A stretch of 64,000 nucleotides of DNA from positions 186,001-250,000 of the forward strand of contig OZ242007.1 in assembly GCA_965204695.1 (NCBI GenBank), read 5' to 3'. Position 1 is the stretch's first letter. Every line of letters starts with the position of its first letter. The position numbers were made by a program, and so were the translations under genes. This DNA is from JAHEKD01 sp965204695. Its GTDB lineage: Bacteria; Pseudomonadota; Gammaproteobacteria; Arenicellales; JAHEKD01. Shown here piece by piece: positions 62,531 through 64,000 of this stretch. Under the pieces are notes generated by a model. That model did no database searches. It was not told the DNA's origin and saw nothing but the letters and a program-made list of their open reading frames with translations.

Positions 62531-62568
62531 CGAGTATTCTAAACAAAGAAATATTACTCATATCATTC

Positions 62569-64000
62569 TTATTTCTTGGGATACCCGAGCGATTTCAAGG
62601 CATCCGTCGCCACATCAAGTGCTGACATGTCTTCAATTGTGGGAGGCACTTTTATTTGACCACCATCTGCAATATTGCTAATGGTTCCACGCAAAACCTT
62701 TCCTGACCGGGTTTTTGGTAATTTGGAAACTATGGCTGCTTGTTTAAAAGCGGCGACTGCACCTACTTTTTCACGAACCCGTTGTACCAATTCTGTAACA
62801 ATTTCTTGATGATCTCGGTCAACACCAGATTTGAGTACGACCAAACCAAGCGGCAATTGCCCTTTCAACTCATCATCCACACCGCATACTGCACATTCAG
62901 CCACGTCCGGGTGCTCGGCGATACATTCTTCCATGCGCCCGGTCGATAATCGATGTCCGGCCACATTAATCACATCATCAATCCGGCTCATTACCCAGAT
63001 ATAGTCATCTTCATCCAGATAACCGGCATCACCGGTTAAATAGTAACCTTCATAGCGGCTCAGATAGGATTCGATAAAACGTTCATCATTTTGCCAAAGC
63101 GTTGGCAAACATCCTGGAGGTAATGGCAATTTAACTGCTATAGCACCAAGCTCACCATTAGGTTTAGGGTTACCTTCCTCATCGAGCACCTCGACTTTAA
63201 AACCAGGAACTGCTTGAGTAGGTGAGCCAGATTTAATTGGCAAATGCTCAATACCTAGGCAATTAGCTGCTATAGCCCAACTTGTTTCAGTTTGCCACCA
63301 GTGATCAATGACAGGCACATTTAAAAGTTCCCCCGACCATTCCAGGGTATCAGGATCACAACGCTCACCGGCTAAAAACAATGCCCGAAACTTTTCCATG
63401 GGATAGTGTTTAATCAATTCGCCATTAGGATCTTCACGTTTAATTGCGCGGATGGCTGTCGGTGCAGTAAACATCACACTGACATCATATTCATCAATAA
63501 TACGCCAGAACGCACCAGCATCAGGTGTACCAATCGGTTTACCTTCATAGACAATCGTGGTGCAGCCACTGATCAAGGGTGAATAGACAATGTATGAGTG
63601 CCCGACGATCCAGCCGACGTCTGATGCTGCCCAAAACACCTCACCAGGTTCGACGTTATATACGTTCTTCATGGTCCATTTCATTGCTACGGCATGACCA
63701 CCATTATCCCTCACTACACCCTTAGGCATGCCTGTAGTACCGGAGGTATAGAGAATATAAAGTGGGTCAGTAGCCTTTACCGAAACAGGAGCAACTGGCT
63801 CAGCCAGGTCATAAAGTGTTTGCCAATCATGATCACGACCTTGAATTAATTCACAAGGTGATTGGGAGCGCTGATAAATCACACATGATTCAGGTTTGTG
63901 AGAAGAGAGCCTGATCGCCTCATCCAGCAAAGGTTTATATTCAATAATCCTATTAACCTCAATTCCACAGGAGGCAGAAACTACAGCTTTGGGTTTTGCG
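62569..64000 (-). CDS. prpE: Propionyl-CoA synthetase, N-terminus outside the window
   Basis: About 476 residues of a AMP-forming short-chain acyl-CoA synthetase. The frame is open through the right edge: AKPKAVVSASCGIEVNRIIEY matches the upstream part of PrpE/acetyl-CoA synthetases. Then come ILYTSGTTGMPKGVVRD (P-loop), WWQTETSW, LTGDAGYLDEDDYIWVMSR and INVAGHRLSTGRMEE, with the acetylatable Lys in TRSGKVLRG near the C-terminus. An apparent start at 63930 is internal. About 150 N-terminal residues lie beyond the window. It activates propionate for the downstream prpB-C-D genes. Confidence 0.93.
   Translation of the reverse strand, partial: AKPKAVVSASCGIEVNRIIEYKPLLDEAIRLSSHKPESCVIYQRSQSPCELIQGRDHDWQTLYDLAEPVAPVSVKATDPLYILYTSGTTGMPKGVVRDNGGHAVAMKWTMKNVYNVEPGEVFWAASDVGWIVGHSYIVYSPLISGCTTIVYEGKPIGTPDAGAFWRIIDEYDVSVMFTAPTAIRAIKREDPNGELIKHYPMEKFRALFLAGERCDPDTLEWSGELLNVPVIDHWWQTETSWAIAANCLGIEHLPIKSGSPTQAVPGFKVEVLDEEGNPKPNGELGAIAVKLPLPPGCLPTLWQNDERFIESYLSRYEGYYLTGDAGYLDEDDYIWVMSRIDDVINVAGHRLSTGRMEECIAEHPDVAECAVCGVDDELKGQLPLGLVVLKSGVDRDHQEIVTELVQRVREKVGAVAAFKQAAIVSKLPKTRSGKVLRGTISNIADGGQIKVPPTIEDMSALDVATDALKSLGYPKK

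Noticed and set aside
62307..62561. An 84-residue frame between prpB and prpE
   Set aside because: It spans the repeat arms, has no ribosome-binding site or recognisable domain and reads as repeat-derived sequence.

Overview
The window comes from a gammaproteobacterial chromosome with a base composition of roughly 40% GC by eye. The housekeeping neighbourhoods support this: pgeF-rluD divergent from bamD, aat-bpt-infA, rpmB-rpmG near radC, coaBC-dut, sucAB, typA divergent from uup, and mnmC. TRAP uptake, Rieske oxygenase, CaiB-type CoA transferase and 2-methylcitrate cycle genes point to an aerobic heterotroph, plausibly aquatic or marine (inference). I saw no rRNA, tRNA or CRISPR array.

Layout. 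1-4.1 kb: a GC-richer fragment of a gingipain-like (C25) secreted peptidase is cut by an IS3-family element, with a truncated exported-protein gene on the other side. 4.2-13.4 kb: core genes (plsC-like, acyl-CoA synthetase, nadC, pgeF, rluD, bamD, a GNAT-fold protein, aat, bpt, infA). 13.5-19.3 kb: a desaturase, then a catabolic run (Rieske oxygenase, broken class II aldolase, crotonase, CoA transferase, alpha/beta hydrolase). 19.3-29.7 kb: rpmG, rpmB, radC, a winged-helix/ATPase regulator next to an RTX-like exported protein, coaBC, dut, sucA, sucB. 29.7-34 kb: two paralogous lipoproteins of unknown family, one split by a second IS3 copy that itself carries an IS1380-family element. 34-41.7 kb: cysE, a fatty acid hydroxylase, a DUF389 protein, a GST, an SPFH/NfeD pair, and a frameshifted DMT permease. 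41.8-49.5 kb: a leftward TRAP-transporter / glutamine-synthetase-like / aldehyde dehydrogenase / iron alcohol dehydrogenase operon, divergent from a ChaC-type gamma-glutamylcyclotransferase. 49.5-58.1 kb: mnmC, a frameshifted phytanoyl-CoA dioxygenase between typA and a decayed typA fragment, uup, a MerR regulator with palindromic operators, and a GDSL esterase. 58.4-64 kb: the 2-methylcitrate operon prpE-prpB-prpC-prpD, with prpE running off the window.

How the parts may work together. The TRAP operon plus the divergent cyclotransferase suggests capture of an amino-alcohol or amine, protection by gamma-glutamylation, two-step oxidation and release; this is inference from gene content. The prp operon would feed propionyl-CoA into succinate and pyruvate, meeting the TCA enzyme encoded by sucAB. 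Two IS3 copies in the same orientation about 28 kb apart, with different flank signatures, show recent transposition and probable recombination. At least four further genes carry frameshifts, an internal deletion or an in-frame stop, which indicates ongoing gene decay or residual sequence errors.
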